Assembly: GCA_946807835.1 (NCBI GenBank)
Contig: OX327704.1
Span: forward strand, 3,348,001-3,412,000
Length of the DNA stretch: 64,000 nt
From: Ailanthus altissimus
Taxonomy: Eukaryota; Streptophyta; Magnoliopsida; Sapindales; Simaroubaceae
Direction of reading: 5' to 3'
Every line of letters starts with the position of its first letter. The first letter of the stretch is position 1. The position numbers and the translations under genes are program-made. The notes below the pieces were generated by a model. The model had not been told where the DNA came from. It did no database searches and saw nothing but the letters and a program-made list of their open reading frames with translations. Shown here one piece after another: positions 35,123 to 47,500 of the stretch.

Positions 35123-35990
35123 ATGACTGAATTAAACAAAAGAGAAAAACTGAACAGTGATAACTATGATATTTAGCAACGTAAAATTAAGTATGTTCTT
35201 AAAGAGCAAGAGATCCTTGAGGCTATTTTCAACATTATGACAAAGCCATCTCATGGAAATACTGCTAAACATAAGAAAGATCATAAGACTTATCAAGCCT
35301 AGAAAAGAAAAAATAGCAATGCTTGTATTACGTTGCTGAGCAATATGCAAGATGATTTATTGTGTTAGTATGAGGAGTATGAGACAGCTCAAGCCCTAAA
35401 AGATAAGTTTTGAGGTACTTCAACTAGTAAACTTATAAGGCTTACTATTAAATTCGACTCTCTATAGAAAGTGCCAAAATCATACAATGAAGCAGCATTT
35501 AAGAGAGATGTAGAATATGATTCGAGAAGCTAGCAAATGTTGGGCATATACTGATTGATGAGCAGTAAGTGCAAGCAGTCATTCGATCTCTTTTTAAAAG
35601 TTGGGAGCATATAAGAGCTAATATGATGCATAACATCAAACCCTATGATAATGCTCAGCATCACCTTGAAGTAGAAAAATAGCGCCTAGAGGCAGCTAAC
35701 ACTTCTTATCAACTCTATATTGCTGAGTCCAGCTCGTTCAAAGCTTCAGCCTTTAAACACAAAAAGGGAGGTAGGCCTTTCACAAGAAGAAGAGATTTAT
35801 TCCATCACATGGAAGTCCACTACCAAAAAGTGTAATAAAAAGAATGTGCACCGATAAGAGGAAAGATAAAACTAAGATGAGTTTCTACATTTGTGGCAAG
35901 CTTGGCCATTTCGCTCGTGAATGCAACAAGCTAAAAAAATTGGACAAAATACTCCACACATTTATTTTAATACTGAATCTCTTCCTTTGT
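35123..35990 (+). pseudogene. copia-4 gag (broken)
   Basis: ATG at 35123 gives MTELNKREKLNSDNYDI, then stop, and QRKIKYVLKEQEILEAIFNI, ACITLLSNMQDDLL and GTSTSKLIRLTIKFDSL, a well-known plant copia gag (UBN2 type). The knuckle at about 35882 reads FYICGKLGHFARECNK, with its first Cys changed to Phe. At least six stops are present. Confidence 0.85.
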
Positions 35991-36479
35991 AAACTGTAGA
36001 TTCAAGAGTAATAGACAACACAACTTAGATCGTTGAGCTATCATGGAGTATTGTCGGATTAGTCAATGACTAAATGGATATATATAGGGAACACCTTAAG
36101 GGTTGAAACGAAAGAAATAGACACCTGTCAATAAGATTTACGTGGTGGCTGAACTCTTCTTCTCCAAATTATTTTTATATGAACTAGAGATCCGATAAGC
36201 TTAGTTGTTGTCTTAGTTCTTCTTAGATTGAGATACAATCTAATTTTTCTATGGTGTTGATTTAAAAATCTCATATAAACTTAATTGGCACTAGTTATTT
36301 ATTGGATGTCTTTATGATTTTGGATACCATTTTTAACAATAGTTGTTTTAAAATGATACATCTTTTAATGTGGATGTTGATATTTAAAATGCTAGACATG
36401 AACATATAGGATAAGATAAAATTGCCTATATGTAAAGATGGTTTAGCAAGAAAAAATAACTAAGAAACTATTTGACAAA

Positions 36480-37731
36480 GAAACTAGAGCTGAAAACCCT
36501 TTTTGCAATTGATCCACTCAGACATCTGTGGTCTAATAATGGTACAGGCTAGGCTTGAAGTCTCATATTTTTTCACATTCATTGATGACTTTTCACGTTT
36601 CGGTTATGTCTACTTGATCTCTTATAGATCTAAAGCATTAGATTGCTTTAGATCCCTTTTATAAAATTGGTTCACAATTAATAAGACAAAAAGAGTTAAA
36701 GCTCTAAGAATTGACCAATGATGTAAATATCTTTCTGAATAGTTTAAGGAACTGTGCAATAAGAAAGGTATAAAGAGGCATTTAACTATTCCTAAAACCC
36801 CGCAACAAAATGGTAGAGCAGAAAAAAAGAGTAGAACATTACTCAAAATAATTAGGTTTATGATGGTGCAAGCAATCTCCCAATGTTATATTATATAGAT
36901 GCATTATTGATTGCAGCCTACATACTTACTCGAGTTCTAAGTAAATTAGTTAGTTCTATAATATATAAGCTATAGATGGGTATAAAACTTGGCCTGACTC
37001 ATTTGCAACTATAGGGGTCAGTAGCATAAGTTAATGACCCATCTCATAGGTGAACGTAAAGATGGAACAATAACTGAAATTGAACCACAAGATGTCATAT
37101 TCCTTGAAAATGAATTCTCTAGCATTGAAGAAGTAGACAAGGATATTTAATTATATAAATTAAATTATCCACATGATATTTTCACTTTTAACATAAGATT
37201 TGATAAGGACTTAGATTTGCCTGGTTTTAGTAGGAGTCAATTACATTCAATTATCCACATTTCATTTTGCGATTGAGTGGAAAACATTTATGGTTGCTTT
37301 ACATGATTGTGATGAGCCAAGAAACTTTAATAAGGCTATCACATTATATGCTAAAGAATTGCAAATAAAAGCAATAGATTAGGTAATGGAGTCTATAAAG
37401 TCAAACTATATCTGGGACTTGGTTGATTTACCACCTGATCATAGAGCCGTTAAAAACAAATGGGTTCTATATATAAAACAAAAGGCATAAGGCATAATTA
37501 AAGATACAAGGCTCAGTTAGTAGCAAAAGGCTATACTAAATGAGAATGTATGTACTATGAGGAAACCTTTTTCTCTTATAATTAGGTTTGTTTCAACTCA
37601 TTTGATTTAGCCATCATTGTACATATAGACCTAGAATTATATCATATGGATGTTAAAACTGCATTTCTCAATGGAGAACTAGAGGAATAAATCTATGTGC
37701 AATAACCAAAAGGTTATATAAGCCAAGGCCA
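36480..37731 (+). pseudogene. copia-4 integrase and N-terminal RT (broken)
   Basis: Integrase blocks in shifting frames: FIDDFSRFGYVYLISYRSKA (about 36580), PQQNGRAEKKSRTLLKIIRF (about 36800, catalytic Glu kept). RT entry: DEPRNFNKAITLYAKELQIK (about 37310), SNYIWDLVDLPPDHRAVKNK, then MDVKTAFLNGELEE and PKGYISQGQE at 37640-37730. RT stops abruptly where copia-5 begins. The YVDD region is absent on both sides of the insertion, so part of RT was deleted. Confidence 0.8.
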
Positions 37732-38514
37732 AGAGGTTGCACTCTAGTTGGCCCATGTAATAAATAAATCCAAATTTTAATTAAAACTATATTAATTAAA
37801 ATTAATTATTTGACCAATAATACCTACTCAATTAACCCTCTATATGATATCATAATTAAAGTTAAACCATTATAAAATGTCATACCTCTTTAATGATCTT
37901 TTTTAATATGTCTGCATTTGTATATACTTTTAGAAATACATATTATTATTCAATAACTAATATATTAAATAAATTACGACTACAAATTTAAATGATCAAG
38001 TACTACAAACAGCTAAGGTGACATCATTTAATATAGATTTCATATTGCAAGTATATGTTCCCACGATCCATGAAATTCTATTTCTAAGTCATCAAGATTG
38101 TGACCGTCCAATTGGGTTTAACTCCGTGATAACTCAAAATAGTACAATGCATAAATGTAAGTTCATTAATTATTCACATTAGTCTAGTTTAATGTATTAT
38201 ACACTAGTTTTTTTTACTCAAAGCCTCTACTTCAATAATCAAAGTAAATTATTCACTATAAGAAGTAGAAAAACTACAGGCTTACATAATAAAATGCACA
38301 TTTCATTAATGACTGTGAACAAGATTTAATTTATAAATAACTTGTGATCTATACCTTCTACATTAGCATCATATGCCTAATACATAGATCACATACTTTA
38401 TATACATGGGCTTCTTCAAGGTATGCTTAATTATGTATGAATAAAATTTATAAATCAAATAAAATATTCATATACATGCTTTTAGGGCACCATAAAGATA
38501 TTACATGTCTAACA
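37732..38514 (-). repeat. copia-5 3' LTR (outer end missing)
   Basis: Colinear with 51870-52415, ending TGTCTAACA at 38514. It contains about 260 bp (38050-38315) that the other LTR lacks. It stops at GGTTGCACTCTAG, whereas the partner continues about 570 bp further, excluding the LINE. Confidence 0.88.
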
Positions 38515-38525
38515 ATCTCCCACTT
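38515..38525 (-). other. copia-5 polypurine tract
   Basis: The minus strand reads AAGTGGGAGAT directly before the LTR start TGTTAGACATG, the standard copia arrangement. Confidence 0.85.
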
Positions 38526-38539
38526 GCCCTAAAGCATGT

Positions 38540-40080
38540 CGAGTATATGTCGAACTCCCATATCATCTATATGAGTTTCAAAAATCTTTACTGGCAATGA
38601 CTTGGTGAATGGATCCTCTACATTATCTAATGATGCAATCTTGGATACTCTTACTTCACCTCTTAGCACTAATTATCTTACCAAGTGATATTTTCTTTCA
38701 ATGTGTTTTCATTTCTTATAATATCTTAGTTCCTTAGATTATGCTATTGCTCCGCTATTATCACTATAAAGAATAGTAGGCACTTTAGTACTAGGTACCA
38801 CTTCAAGTTCTAGAAGGAACTTGCGGAGCCATACAGCTTCTTTTACAACCTCAAATGCCGCTACATATTTAGCTTGCATGGTAGAGTCTGTGATACATTA
38901 TTGCTTTATACTCCTCCAACTTATAGCTCAATCACCTAAAGTGAATATATACCTGATGTTAACCTTCAGATATTTTTGTTTGCTTAAAAATCAGTTTCTG
39001 TATACCCAATATGTACAAAATCATCACTAGAATATACAAGCATATAATCTTTCGTTCTCCGAAGATACTTAAATATATGCTTTACTGTATTCTAGTGTTC
39101 TAATCCTGGGTTTGATTGGTATCTGTTAACCATGCCAACCGTATAACAAATATTCGGTCTAGTACATAACATTTTATACATAAAACTTTATATAGCATAT
39201 GCATAAGAAATTATTCTTATGCGATTTATTGCTTTGGGTATCTTAGGACATTGATTCTTAGATAAGTCAATCCCATGTCTAAACGGAAGTAATCCTCTTT
39301 TAGATTTATGCATAACAAACTTGACTAGAATTTTTTCTATGTATGTAGCTTGAGATAAAACTAATATCCTATTTTTGCGATCTCGCCATAGCTTAATCCC
39401 AAGGATGTCACTAGCTTCACCTAGATCTTTCATATCTAATTGATTAGATAACTAAATTTTTACTAATGATAATGCCCTTACATAATTTCCAATAAGGAGT
39501 ATATCATCTACATACAAGAGTAGAAATACTATCAAGTGACCATTTATCTTTTTATAAATATAAAGTTCATCAGGATTTTGATCAAAACTAAATGATTTGA
39601 TAGCCTGATCAAATTTGATGTTCTAAGATCTAGATGCTTGTTTTAGCCCATAGATAGATTTTGTAGTTTGCAAACTATATGTTCTTGGCTTTTAGTTATA
39701 AACCCATCTAGTTGTTTCATAAAGATGTTCTCTTTAAAATTGCCATTGAGAAATGCAGTCTTGACATCCATTTTTCAATTCTCATAATCAAGATTTGTTA
39801 TACTAGATAAAAGAATTCTAATAGACTTAAGCATGGTTACGAGTGAAAAGCTTTTCTCATAATCAATGCCTTATATTTTAGTATACCCTATTGCACCAAG
39901 CCTTACTTTAAGGTTTCTACATTCCCATATATCCCTCTCTTTCTCTTGTGGACCTATTTGAAACCTATGGATTTTATCCTTTCAAGTTTTTCTACAAGTT
40001 CCCAGACCTTATTAGAATATATGGAATTTATTTCTGATTTCATAGCTTTATGCTAATGATTTGCATCAACATCAACCATA
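38540..40080 (-). pseudogene. copia-5 RT and RNase H (broken)
   Basis: On the minus strand: SIYGLKQASRS (about 39640), LLYVDDILLIGNYVRALSL (about 39515-39460), MKDLGEASDILGIKLWRDRK (39433 down), ATYIEKILVKF, MLCTRPNICYTVGMVNRYQS (about 39170) and HWNTVKHIFKYLRRTKDYML. The RNase H part (38990-38540) is heavily damaged (DFVHIGYTETDF, then stops). YVDD is intact, but at least eight stops and shifts interrupt the enzyme. Confidence 0.85.
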
Positions 40081-41489
40081 GCTTCATTATAGCTAGTGGG
40101 ATCCAATTCATCTTTATTAGAAACTGCATGAAATGTCTCACCAATATACATGTACTTATAAAGGCATACAATATTCCTCCCATTGCAATGAAGTATTGGT
40201 GACTGATGCTCTACAACTGGCTCTGGTTGGTTATTATGATTTGGAATAAGAACTATTGCATTGTCTCTTTTAAGCATAACACTAGAGTTTTCAAATAACT
40301 TAGCAAGAACTATCTTACTCCTAATCTTGAAGTCTTTCATATAATCTTCCTTAAGAAATATTGCACTTATGCTAACAAACACTTTCTTGTCTTGTAAACT
40401 ATATAGAAGAATTCCTCTTGTTCTTTTAGGATAGCCAATAAATAAACAAACTTCTGACTTAGAATCTAATTTATTTATTTTTCCTTTTAGCACATGAGCT
40501 GGACAACCTCATACATGTATATGACGTAAACTTGGTTTACTCCTTATCTACATTTCTAGAAGGTGTTTTAGGGACTGACTTAGATGGAATTAAGTTAAGA
40601 AAATATATGGTTGTCTATATGGCATAACCCTGGAATGAGACCGGTAAAGTTGAATAAGTCATCATTAACCGCATTATTTCAAAAAGAGTCATATTTCTCC
40701 TTTCTGCTACACCATTTTGCTTTGGTGACCCAGGTGTAGACAATTGGAATAATATCCTAGTTTCTAACATTTAGATGTTGAATTCACTATAGAGGTATTC
40801 TCCACTTCGATCAAATCGAAGTACCTTTATATGTTTCCCTAATTGCCTTTCACTTCTGCCTATATTTTTTTGAATTTATCAAATGCCTCAAACTTATGGC
40901 GTATTAGATACACATAATCAAATCTAGAATAATCATCAACAAAAGTGATGAAATATTCATAACTTCCTCTAACTTTTGTGCTCATGGGCCCACATACGTC
41001 AGAGTGCACTAATTCTAATGCTTCAGTGACTCTTCTTCCTTTAGCATTAAAAGGCCTTATGATCATTTTACCCTCTATATAGGATTCGCAAACTGGCAGT
41101 GTTTCAATCTCTAATGAATTCAGAGGTCAATCTTTAACCAGTCTTTGGATCCTATCTAGACTAATGTAACCAAGATGTAGATGCCACAAATACATTTGAT
41201 TAGTAAAGGATATTTTAATCCTCTTATGATGATTAGATTCATTATTCAACTTTGTATCATGCAATGACTTGATTTTAGGATATATACAATATAAATTGTT
41301 AATTAATGTACCCAAACATATAAACAACTTATTTATTTTGATAACCACTATTGAGTCAAAGATTACAAAATAACCAGATTTATTCAAACAACTCACTGAA
41401 ATTAAATTATGTTTAAGTTTAAGTACAAATAAATAATTATTAAATATTAAACTCCTAAAATCATTAAAATAGAGACAAATGACTCCCAT
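40053..41489 (-). pseudogene. copia-5 pre-integrase, integrase and linker (broken)
   Basis: The segment 41489-41127 reads LKLKHNLISVSCLNKSGYFV, then MYLWHLHLGYISLDRIQRLV (pre-integrase). The segment 41066-40860 reads ALELVHSDVCGPMSTKVRGS, YEYFITFVDDYSRFDYVYLI (first catalytic Asp) and KFEAFDKFKKI. After a degraded core the 146-codon segment 40493-40053 has LKGKINKLDSKSEVCLFIGY, PKRTRGILLYS and DELDPTSYNEAMVDVDANH, the integrase end leading into RT. The second Asp and the Glu are in the damaged 40500-40860 stretch. Confidence 0.83.
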
Positions 41490-41895
41490 TACTTTAACTA
41501 CAACAATTGCACTATTTCCAAGCCTAAGACTGATTTTTCTATCACTGCGTTTTTCGGTTTCCTGTAACCCCTGTAAAGAATTTTAAATATGATTAATGGC
41601 TTCAGAATCTACAATGTAGGAATCTATAGAATCAACCACTAAATATGTCTTAATAAAAATAATTTTACCTAACGTTAAAGCTGCCCCTTTAGTGATTGAA
41701 AGCTTGGCCAAGTAAACTGAAAAATTTCTCTTCCAATGCCTTTTATTGTCACATTGGAAACACTTTTCTTTGGGTTGTTTTTCTCCTTTTTATTGATATG
41801 CACATTTTTTGAATAATTAGATGCTTTCTTTAGCTTATTATTCTTATTTTTCTTACTACAAGGGCCCTGAGTCCAATGAATACTTTGTCCATATT

Positions 41896-42489
41896 TCAGA
41901 TAGCCTTAGCAGCTTTTAGATAATTAATCAACTTAGTTAATGTGAAATCTAGTTTGTTCATTAACATATTCAATAAGAAAGTCTGAAATGGGAGAATTAG
42001 GGTTTCTAAGACCATCACAACCTTAGATTGGCCAGTATATTCCCCACCCAAGTCCTCCACTTGCTGGAACAATGACATCATTTTTAGCATATAATCCTGC
42101 ACTAGAGTTCCTTCAGCTTGTTGACTATTCATGATCTCTTTTAATCCAGCATGCCTCAGAGTTTTGTTTTTATCAATAAACATCTCTGAAATGTTGAAGA
42201 TCATATCAGCAGCTATAGTCATTCCCTCATATTGTTCGACCAATGTATTAGATAGTGAAGCTAATATATAGCATTTGGTCATCTCATTAGATTGTTGCCA
42301 CTTATTGTAGGCATCTATTTTAGCTTGTGGTGCATTATCTTTTGGTTTTGAAAGGAAGTTTTTAGTCAAAACATATTTGTGCTTACCAGCTGTGAGTACA
42401 ATGTCTAGATTCCTCTTCCATTCGATAAAGTTATTTCTGGTTAATTTGTTTTGGTTAAGAATAGATGCTAATGGACTGAATGATGTCAT
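41896..42489 (-). CDS. copia-5 gag polyprotein segment (open, 197 aa)
   Basis: ATG at 42489 gives MTSFSPLASILNQNKLTRNN, FIEWKRNLDIVLTAGKHKYV, then CYILASLSNTLVEQYEGMTI, LKEIMNSQQAEGTLVQDYML, KMMSLFQQVEDLGGEYTGQS and LINYLKAAKAI. This is the UBN2/gag domain of a widespread plant copia clade, which forms the virus-like particle. It ends at a TAG just before the Lys-rich and zinc-knuckle part, which is decayed (41890-41690). The best-preserved frame of copia-5, but it lacks its knuckle and is cut from pol. Confidence 0.85.
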   Translation of the reverse strand: MTSFSPLASILNQNKLTRNNFIEWKRNLDIVLTAGKHKYVLTKNFLSKPKDNAPQAKIDAYNKWQQSNEMTKCYILASLSNTLVEQYEGMTIAADMIFNISEMFIDKNKTLRHAGLKEIMNSQQAEGTLVQDYMLKMMSLFQQVEDLGGEYTGQSKVVMVLETLILPFQTFLLNMLMNKLDFTLTKLINYLKAAKAI

Positions 42490-44295
42490 TTTCTAAAAAT
42501 AAATAATTCATACATAAGCATACATTCTCTTGTAGCATATAAAACTTTTGCATGAAATTCATGCATATAAAACTTTTGCATGAAATTCATGTATGTAGAA
42601 CTCTTTAACTACATTATACATCGGTAATCCAATTTCCATTCATAATACTCCTTTGTATGGTGGCCGTATCTATTTTGAGCCAGATTAGTACCATACTAAA
42701 TTATTATTATCATCTAGATATCTCATATCAAATAATAATAAACTATCGATTCTTTAGCCTTTATATTTAATTGACAAGAACTCTATAGGGGGATATCAAT
42801 TAACCTAAGTTAAGTGTATAACCATTATTTCAATCATCTATATTTCTTAATTAAAATAGCTACCATAGGGTAGTCAATTTTGCATGAGTCCTATATTACA
42901 TTTTATCCTTTAGGAAAGTCCTATCTAATAACTAGTTCTGATTAATACCCTCTATATGAAACTCACAAAGCTTGAGATAATGAATTAATCTACCTTACTA
43001 TAGACTAATAATGGAGACAATAGGCCTTATGCCTAAAGCCCTCTCCGACTCAATAATTTTAATCCTTAGAATTTTTATTTATTTTAATATGTTATTAATT
43101 TATTAAGTTGACATTCTACGAATTAATATCTAATTTTATCAAATAAAATAAATTAATATATTAAAAACATAACATTAATCTTATCCTAATCACATTAGAA
43201 TATTAATCTCATATAATATATCAATGCATGAACATGTGAATGTGGCACCCTTAATCTATATGACATATTATTCAATCAATCAAATAACTAAATAAATAAA
43301 TAACCCAAAATTCATAGTTTTTCTTAGGAAGAAAAACATTAAATTTAAGCTTAAATTCTTCAAAGTCTTCTATAGAGTCAACTTGGGCTCTTCCATAATG
43401 TTCATCTCCATCTTCATTTGCTTTCAAGTCTAATGGACTTGATATGTTGGATTTTTATTTAACCTTTGCTTTGGCCCATTTATTTTTATAATAAATTTGG
43501 GTATTTAAAAAAAATTTCCTTTTGAACTCTTTAAAAAACATTTATTGAAATAATTTTGTTTAAAATAGCCTCATTAAATATTTCATAAAATTTGGACCAA
43601 AATTAGAAGGATTTTGGGTCAACTTTAAATTTGTAAATACCCAAATATAGTCCATAAATATATATAGGTAATAATTATGACCTATTTGTAAACTTCTAAA
43701 AGTTTTTCTAGTCAAAATATATTTATCCAACACCTTAAGGGCTTAGATGATAAATTAAATTTTAAAATTTTGTTTTGGACTAATTTGTAAATATTTTGAA
43801 ATTAAACTTGTCAAAATAGAATTCATAATATCATAAGGGGGCTAAGTGAGAAAAGACAAGATGAAATCTAATTTCATTTTTTCTCTCTCCACTGCCCACA
43901 CTTAATGCCACCACTGCCTCTTACCACTATGTGCCACCCCATGCCATCATCTTGCCGAAAAAAGTATATATTTCATTTTTTTTTATTACATATCAAATAC
44001 AATCATAATTGTATTATATGATATTTGTATACCAAAAAATAATTGACTTACAATAGATCTAAAAATGAAATAGTCAAGAGGGGAAATTGTTATATTATTT
44101 CATCATCCCCTCTTGTTATATACCATGAAATTAACAAAAAGCAAATCTCTACCATAGATTTGGGCAATAAAAAAATATTTATCAAATAATTGAATTATAA
44201 CAACAATAGATCAATTTACTTATTTGGTACCACAAATAATATTCACAACCATGCATAATATATACTATATTTACATGTAATATAGATTAAAATTA
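42490..44295 (-). other. copia-5 leader between PBS and gag
   Basis: 1.8 kb of AT-rich non-coding DNA. The minus-strand PBS is at its right end and the gag ATG at its left. A 29-bp tandem duplication with TGCATATAAAACTTTTGCAT is present at 42535-42597. No other feature seen. Confidence 0.55.
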
Positions 44296-44307
44296 GCTCT
44301 GATATCA
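44296..44307 (-). other. copia-5 primer-binding site
   Basis: The minus strand reads TGATATCAGAGC against TGGTATCAGAGC, the initiator tRNA-Met complement. It fixes the inner end of the 5' LTR near 44314. Confidence 0.8.
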
Positions 44308-44313
44308 TTTCTT

Positions 44314-44531
44314 TGGAAGCATGAGATGATCATATTGATTATATTAAATGTATATTAAATAGTAAAAGAAAACAAATTACCTTAGAATATTTTGATGTAG
44401 AGAAATTCATTTAGCTCCAAACTTTTCTTCCTTTGTTGTAGAGGAAATTTTCTTTAGTTCTAGTCTTCTTTGCTATTCTCAAAATTTTATCTTTTAAGTG
44501 TGTGGGCACTTAATTTTCTTAATGATTTGAA
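44314..44531 (-). repeat. copia-5 5' LTR, inner part
   Basis: From TGGAAGCATG to the LINE target site. It continues at 51516 beyond the LINE. The equivalent portion of the 3' LTR has been deleted, so it cannot be aligned inside this window. Confidence 0.7.
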
Positions 44532-44543
44532 CCATATGTCTCA

Positions 44544-44559
44544 TTTTTTTTTTTTTTTT
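44544..44559 (-). other. LINE poly(A) tail
   Basis: About 16 T's on the plus strand at the 3' end of the element, preceded on the minus strand by a U-rich TTTTTATTTTTATTC. Target-primed reverse transcription leaves this signature. Confidence 0.9.
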
Positions 44560-44579
44560 GAATAAAAATAAAAAGTAGA

Positions 44580-47500
44580 TTAGTTAAAGTGGGAGGAATA
44601 CTCCTCAAGTACAAGATGATTACATTGATGTGGGACTTTTCCGAACCAAATAGTCTCTGAACTAATATTTAGTGCAATTTGTGTTAATTCATGTGCTACT
44701 CGATTGGTGGATCGATGTGAGTAACTAAAAGAGCAAATATTAAAAGATGAGGAAATTATTTTAATATCATGAAGGACCGTCCCCAATTCCGAAAAAGAGT
44801 AGGTGTTGCTGTTAATGTCAGCAATGATACCCGCTGCATCAGATTCAACTTCAATAGTCGATAGTCCCAACATCCTGGCCAAGTTAAGACCCCGAAGAAT
44901 TGCCAATGCTTCAAGAATATCCACTGAGGGTTTTGCCTGAAGTGGAGAGGATGAGGAGGCCAAGACAGCACCATAGTGATCACGTAGAATCACACCTATA
45001 CCAGCCTTGAAATGTTTTGAAGAGAGACCAGCGTCAGTATTTAATTTTATTACTCCAAGGCCTGGGGTTAGCCATCTATTGCATGGAATACCAGTGGGTT
45101 TAGTTTTTTCCGCACAATTGGATACATATTCATGCCAATAACATTTAGCCCATTTGAGGACATCATCTATCATCATTTCTTTTTTCTCCATCACTGATTT
45201 GTTTCTAATAGACCACAATCTCCAAAATAAGATAAGAAGCACCTCAAAATTCATTGCAGATAAGCTTGCTTTGCATTCCATTAAGAGATCCAAAATAGGT
45301 GTATTGTGATTGATACTTATACCATTTAAGAAGTCACAAGTTCGACGTACCTTTTTTAGCGTATCGCACAACCATACAGCATGGATGGTGTTTTCCGCAC
45401 CTTTAGCACAACGACTGCAGGCGTCATCAATGGGAACATGGTGCTTCTTTAGGTTAGCAAATGCAGGAATCCATCCATGCGTAAACCTCCAAACAAAGTG
45501 CTTTATTTTGGGAGGAATGTTCAGCTGCCATAAGTGTTGCCACCAAGATCGAATCTCAAGAGTACCAGAACTGGAGGAGGCTTGGTCAGTAGCATAGGAT
45601 AGCCAATACCCACTCTTGACAGTAAACTGACCATGTCTGTCAAAGTGCCACATGACTGTGTCGGTCTGCTGTTCCCAATATCGAGAGCGGGGGATGTTGA
45701 GGATTAGGTCGCTTTCTTCGATAGAAAAGGAGTTGCGAATTAAATCCAAATTCCATAAACCAGATGGGAGAAGTAGGTCTGTTACTAGGGACTGCTCTGG
45801 TAGTTTATGCGGAAAGGAAGGTTTGAAGGAGAGAGGTCGGGGGAGCCATTGGTCATAATAAATTGATACAGCTGCTCCATTTCCAATCCGCCAGCGAAGC
45901 CCTTTTTTAAGTAGGTCTCTGCCCCAAAGAAAGCTTTTCCAAACCTGCGAATCTGATTGTTTTGGTTTTACCTGTAGGAAGGATGAGCCAGGAAAGTAGA
46001 TGCTTTGAAGGGTTTTGGCCACAAGAGAATTTGGGGAAGCGAGTAATCTCCATCCTTGCTTTGCTAGGGTGGCTTGGTTGAAAGAAGCCAAGTTTCTGAA
46101 CCCCAAACCACCATCCTTCTTGTGCTGGCATAGAAAATCCCAAGAACACCAGTGTAGTTTTCTAGAACTTTCATCTCCTCCCCAAAAGAATCTCGCACAG
46201 AGCCGATGGATTTCATTGACAAGGCTCTTAGGAAGTCTAAACAGATTCATAATATAAGCTGGTATGGCTTGGATGACTGCTTTAAGCAGGGTCTCACGAC
46301 CCCCTGCTGAAAAAAGATTTCTCTTCCACCCCTTCAATTTGTTCCATACTTTGTCTTTTACCGCAGCAAATAAATTCTGTTTATTTTTACTGGTGGTACA
46401 AGGGAGTCCCAAGTATTTGCTATGGTACGGGACATGAACCACCCCAAGACAGTGGGCCAGCTCAGCAGCAACCTCCAATGAGATGGATTTCCCAAAACAT
46501 ACAGCTGACTTCTGGTTGTTGATCAGCTGTCCAGAAGCGAGTTCATAGGACCTCAAAGTTTCTTTGACCGAGTAGCAATTGGCCAAAGTGGCCTTAGTGA
46601 GTAGGAGGCTATCATCAGCGAACAGTAAGTGAGATATTGTAGGCCCCTGGCTCCCAAGTTTCAGCCCCTGTAAGTCTCCACGTTGTTCAGCACATTTAAG
46701 TAAAGAGGAAAGCCCCTCTGCACAGAAGAGGAATAAATATGGAGATAGGGGATCACCCTGGCGAAGACCACGCGAGGGAGAAATAAGGCCATGTGAGATG
46801 CCATTGAGAACAATGGAGTAAGATACTGAAGAAATGCACCGATAGATTCTTTGGCACCAACTATCTGAGAAACCAAATCTCCTCATTATTGTCAGCAGGA
46901 AAGCCCATTCCACCCTATCATAGGCCTTTGACATGTCCAATTTCAAGGCTAAGTACTTACCAGCCGAGAATTTATTGCGTCTAAGAGCATGGAGGCACTC
47001 AAACCCGATTATGGCATTGTCAGTGATTAGGCGCCCTGGGATGAAAGCACTCTGGGAGTTAGAAATCACATCCTTCATAACTTTACGTAATCTGTTGGCC
47101 ATAGCCTTTGCAATAATTTTATACAGAACATTGCAGAGGCTAATAGGACGAAAATCTGCGCAGACTTTAGGCTCACCGACTTTAGGGATAAGGGTGATAA
47201 GTGTGTCATTAATCATTCCAAGATCTTCCCCATTATTGAGGAAACCCAAGCATACACGGCAGATGTCAGGGCCGACTACATCCCAGAATTTTCGGTAGAA
47301 TAAGGCAGGCATACCGTCCTTACCTGGAGCCTTTGTAGGGTGCATCTGAAAAGCTGCCTGTTGGATCTCGTCAGCGCGGAATGGGGTGTCCAGCCACTGG
47401 AGACTCTGCATAGATAGTCTCAAATCCACACCAGAGACAACCCGGTCAATTACAGACCTCGGAGGGTTGGAGGAAGTGAAGATATCAGAAAAGTGATTCA

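Noticed and set aside
36622..36846. Minus-strand 74-codon frame with hydrophobic segments
   Set aside because: Lies antisense to the readable copia-4 integrase (QNGRAEKKSRTLL). A shadow.
37732..38514. Possible independent MITE or solo LTR at the left end of copia-5
   Set aside because: It aligns with 51870-52415, abuts a polypurine tract and lies next to copia-5 RNase H, so it is the 3' LTR of copia-5.
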